Part shown: positions 63,470 to 64,000 of the stretch, in pieces
Numbering within the stretch: the first letter of the stretch is position 1
Layout of the letters: each line of letters begins with the position of its first letter
Assembly (NCBI GenBank): GCA_963777595.1
Contig: CAVZRE010000073.1
Coordinates: 1 to 64,000, forward strand
Source: CAVVFX01 sp963777595
GTDB taxonomy: Bacteria > Acidobacteriota > Terriglobia > Bryobacterales > Bryobacteraceae
Direction of reading: 5' to 3'
Length of the DNA: 64,000 nucleotides
Notes under the pieces: model-generated
Told to the model about the DNA's origin: nothing
The model's database searches: none
The model's input: the letters and a program-made list of their open reading frames with translations, nothing else
Made by a program: the position numbers and the translations under genes

Positions 63470-64000
63470 CGGATCAGACCGCCTGACCGCGGCTGCCCGT
63501 TCGCAAAGCAGGACCTTCTCCATCCCGTCGATCTCCTGGAACTTGACCTCGATGATCTCGATGTCGGTGGTCTGCACCGTGCGTCCGATGAAGCGCGCTT
63601 CAATCGGCAGTTCGCGATGCCCGCGATCGATCAGCACCAGTAGCTGGACGCGCGCCGGCCTTCCATGATCGAATAACGCGTCGAGCGCTGCTCGAATCGT
63701 GCGTCCGGTGTAAAGCACGTCATCCATCAGGATGATGTCCTTGCCCTGGACGGAGAAGTCGATCTGCGTGTCGCTCACCACGGGCTTGTGCCCGACAGTG
63801 CTCAGATCGTCGCGATAAAGGTTGATGTCGAGAATGCCGACCGGGACGGCGCGCTTCTCAATGGCTTCGATTTTCTTGGCGAGGCGCTGCGCCAGCGGTA
63901 CACCCCGGCGGCGGATGCCGATGAAGGCAATCTTGTCGAGATCGGCGCTCTTCTCCAGAATTTCATGCGCCAGCCGGACGAGCGTCCGATCGATTTCCGA
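63470..64000 (-). CDS. pyrR: PyrR bifunctional regulator/uracil phosphoribosyltransferase, 5' end outside window
   Basis: About 177 residues visible, beginning SEIDRTLVRLAHEILEKSADLDKIAFIGIRRRGVPLAQRLAKKIE. The PRPP loop DDVLYTGRTIRAALDAL is the PyrR hallmark, and IGRTVQTTDIEIIEVKFQEIDG matches the family end. PyrR binds pyr mRNA with UMP and promotes attenuation of the operon; its leader target would lie to the right of this window. The frame continues without a stop through CERAAAVRRSDP into the pyrB ATG. Either this is a real PyrR-PyrB fusion, or one base is missing (a TGA sits 2 bases before the pyrB ATG in another frame). Confidence 0.92.

Overview
The window is about 60% GC, and its gene content points to an Acidobacteriota genome of the Solibacter/Bryobacter type. 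The clearest marker is the repeated C-terminal surface-protein domain known as TIGR03437, first described from Solibacter. It closes or sits inside four large secreted proteins here (14807-20368, 20601-25097, 35594-39623, 54664-56412). A split three-gene PntAA/PntAB/PntB transhydrogenase, paired heme-copper oxidase subunits III, a 'SRNA..HGL' protein and many secreted proteins of unknown function fit the same lineage. I see no rRNA, tRNA, CRISPR array, transposase or prophage gene, so this looks like ordinary chromosome with a rich secretome.

Layout, left to right. 1-4028 (-): RND efflux pump and its membrane fusion protein. 4341-5489 (-): exported mutarotase-like protein. 5512-9889 (+): ABC ATPase, M61 metallopeptidase, large permease. 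9892-13819 (-): pntAA-pntAB-pntB and an exported metallo-beta-lactamase-fold protein. 14807-25097 (+): two giant secreted Ig-like proteins, ending in a perfect terminator. 25236-26457 (+): two oxidase subunits III. 26468-31491: FucP-like symporter (-), LolA-like exported protein (-) and a divergent RbsA/RbsC sugar ABC pair (+). 31617-39623 (-): a 20-residue basic peptide gene and three secreted proteins. 40031-42849 (+): ComM and an SGNH-like membrane protein. 42907-46125 (-): AddA/RecB-like helicase-nuclease. 46199-47253 (+): GAF-ANTAR regulator and a PHA-granule-type protein. 47256-52860 (-): ABC permease fused to a degenerate amidohydrolase, its ATPase, and an acyl-ligase/ACP/acyltransferase fusion. 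52895-58086: FmdB zinc ribbon, TPR protein, kelch/TIGR03437 protein, small conserved proteins. 58123-64000 (-): sulfatase, GT39-like membrane glycosyltransferase, DUF3467 protein, and a pyrR-pyrB-pyrC operon.

Sequence quality matters for reading this window. At least a dozen well-conserved genes, including housekeeping pyrC and comM, are broken by single-base frameshifts. Nearly all are repaired by removing one base, often from a short homopolymer. I treat these as assembly or sequencing insertions and give each such gene as one CDS spanning its frames.

The most interesting items are: the ABC permease fused in frame to an amidohydrolase-like domain that has lost its metal ligands; a 20-aa Lys/Ala peptide gene with its own ribosome binding site, operator-like palindrome and perfect terminator; a secreted LGFP-repeat protein carrying a C39-peptidase-like domain without catalytic Cys and His; a 14-fold Ig-repeat protein whose last repeats are almost identical; and a PyrR-PyrB reading frame with no stop between the two.
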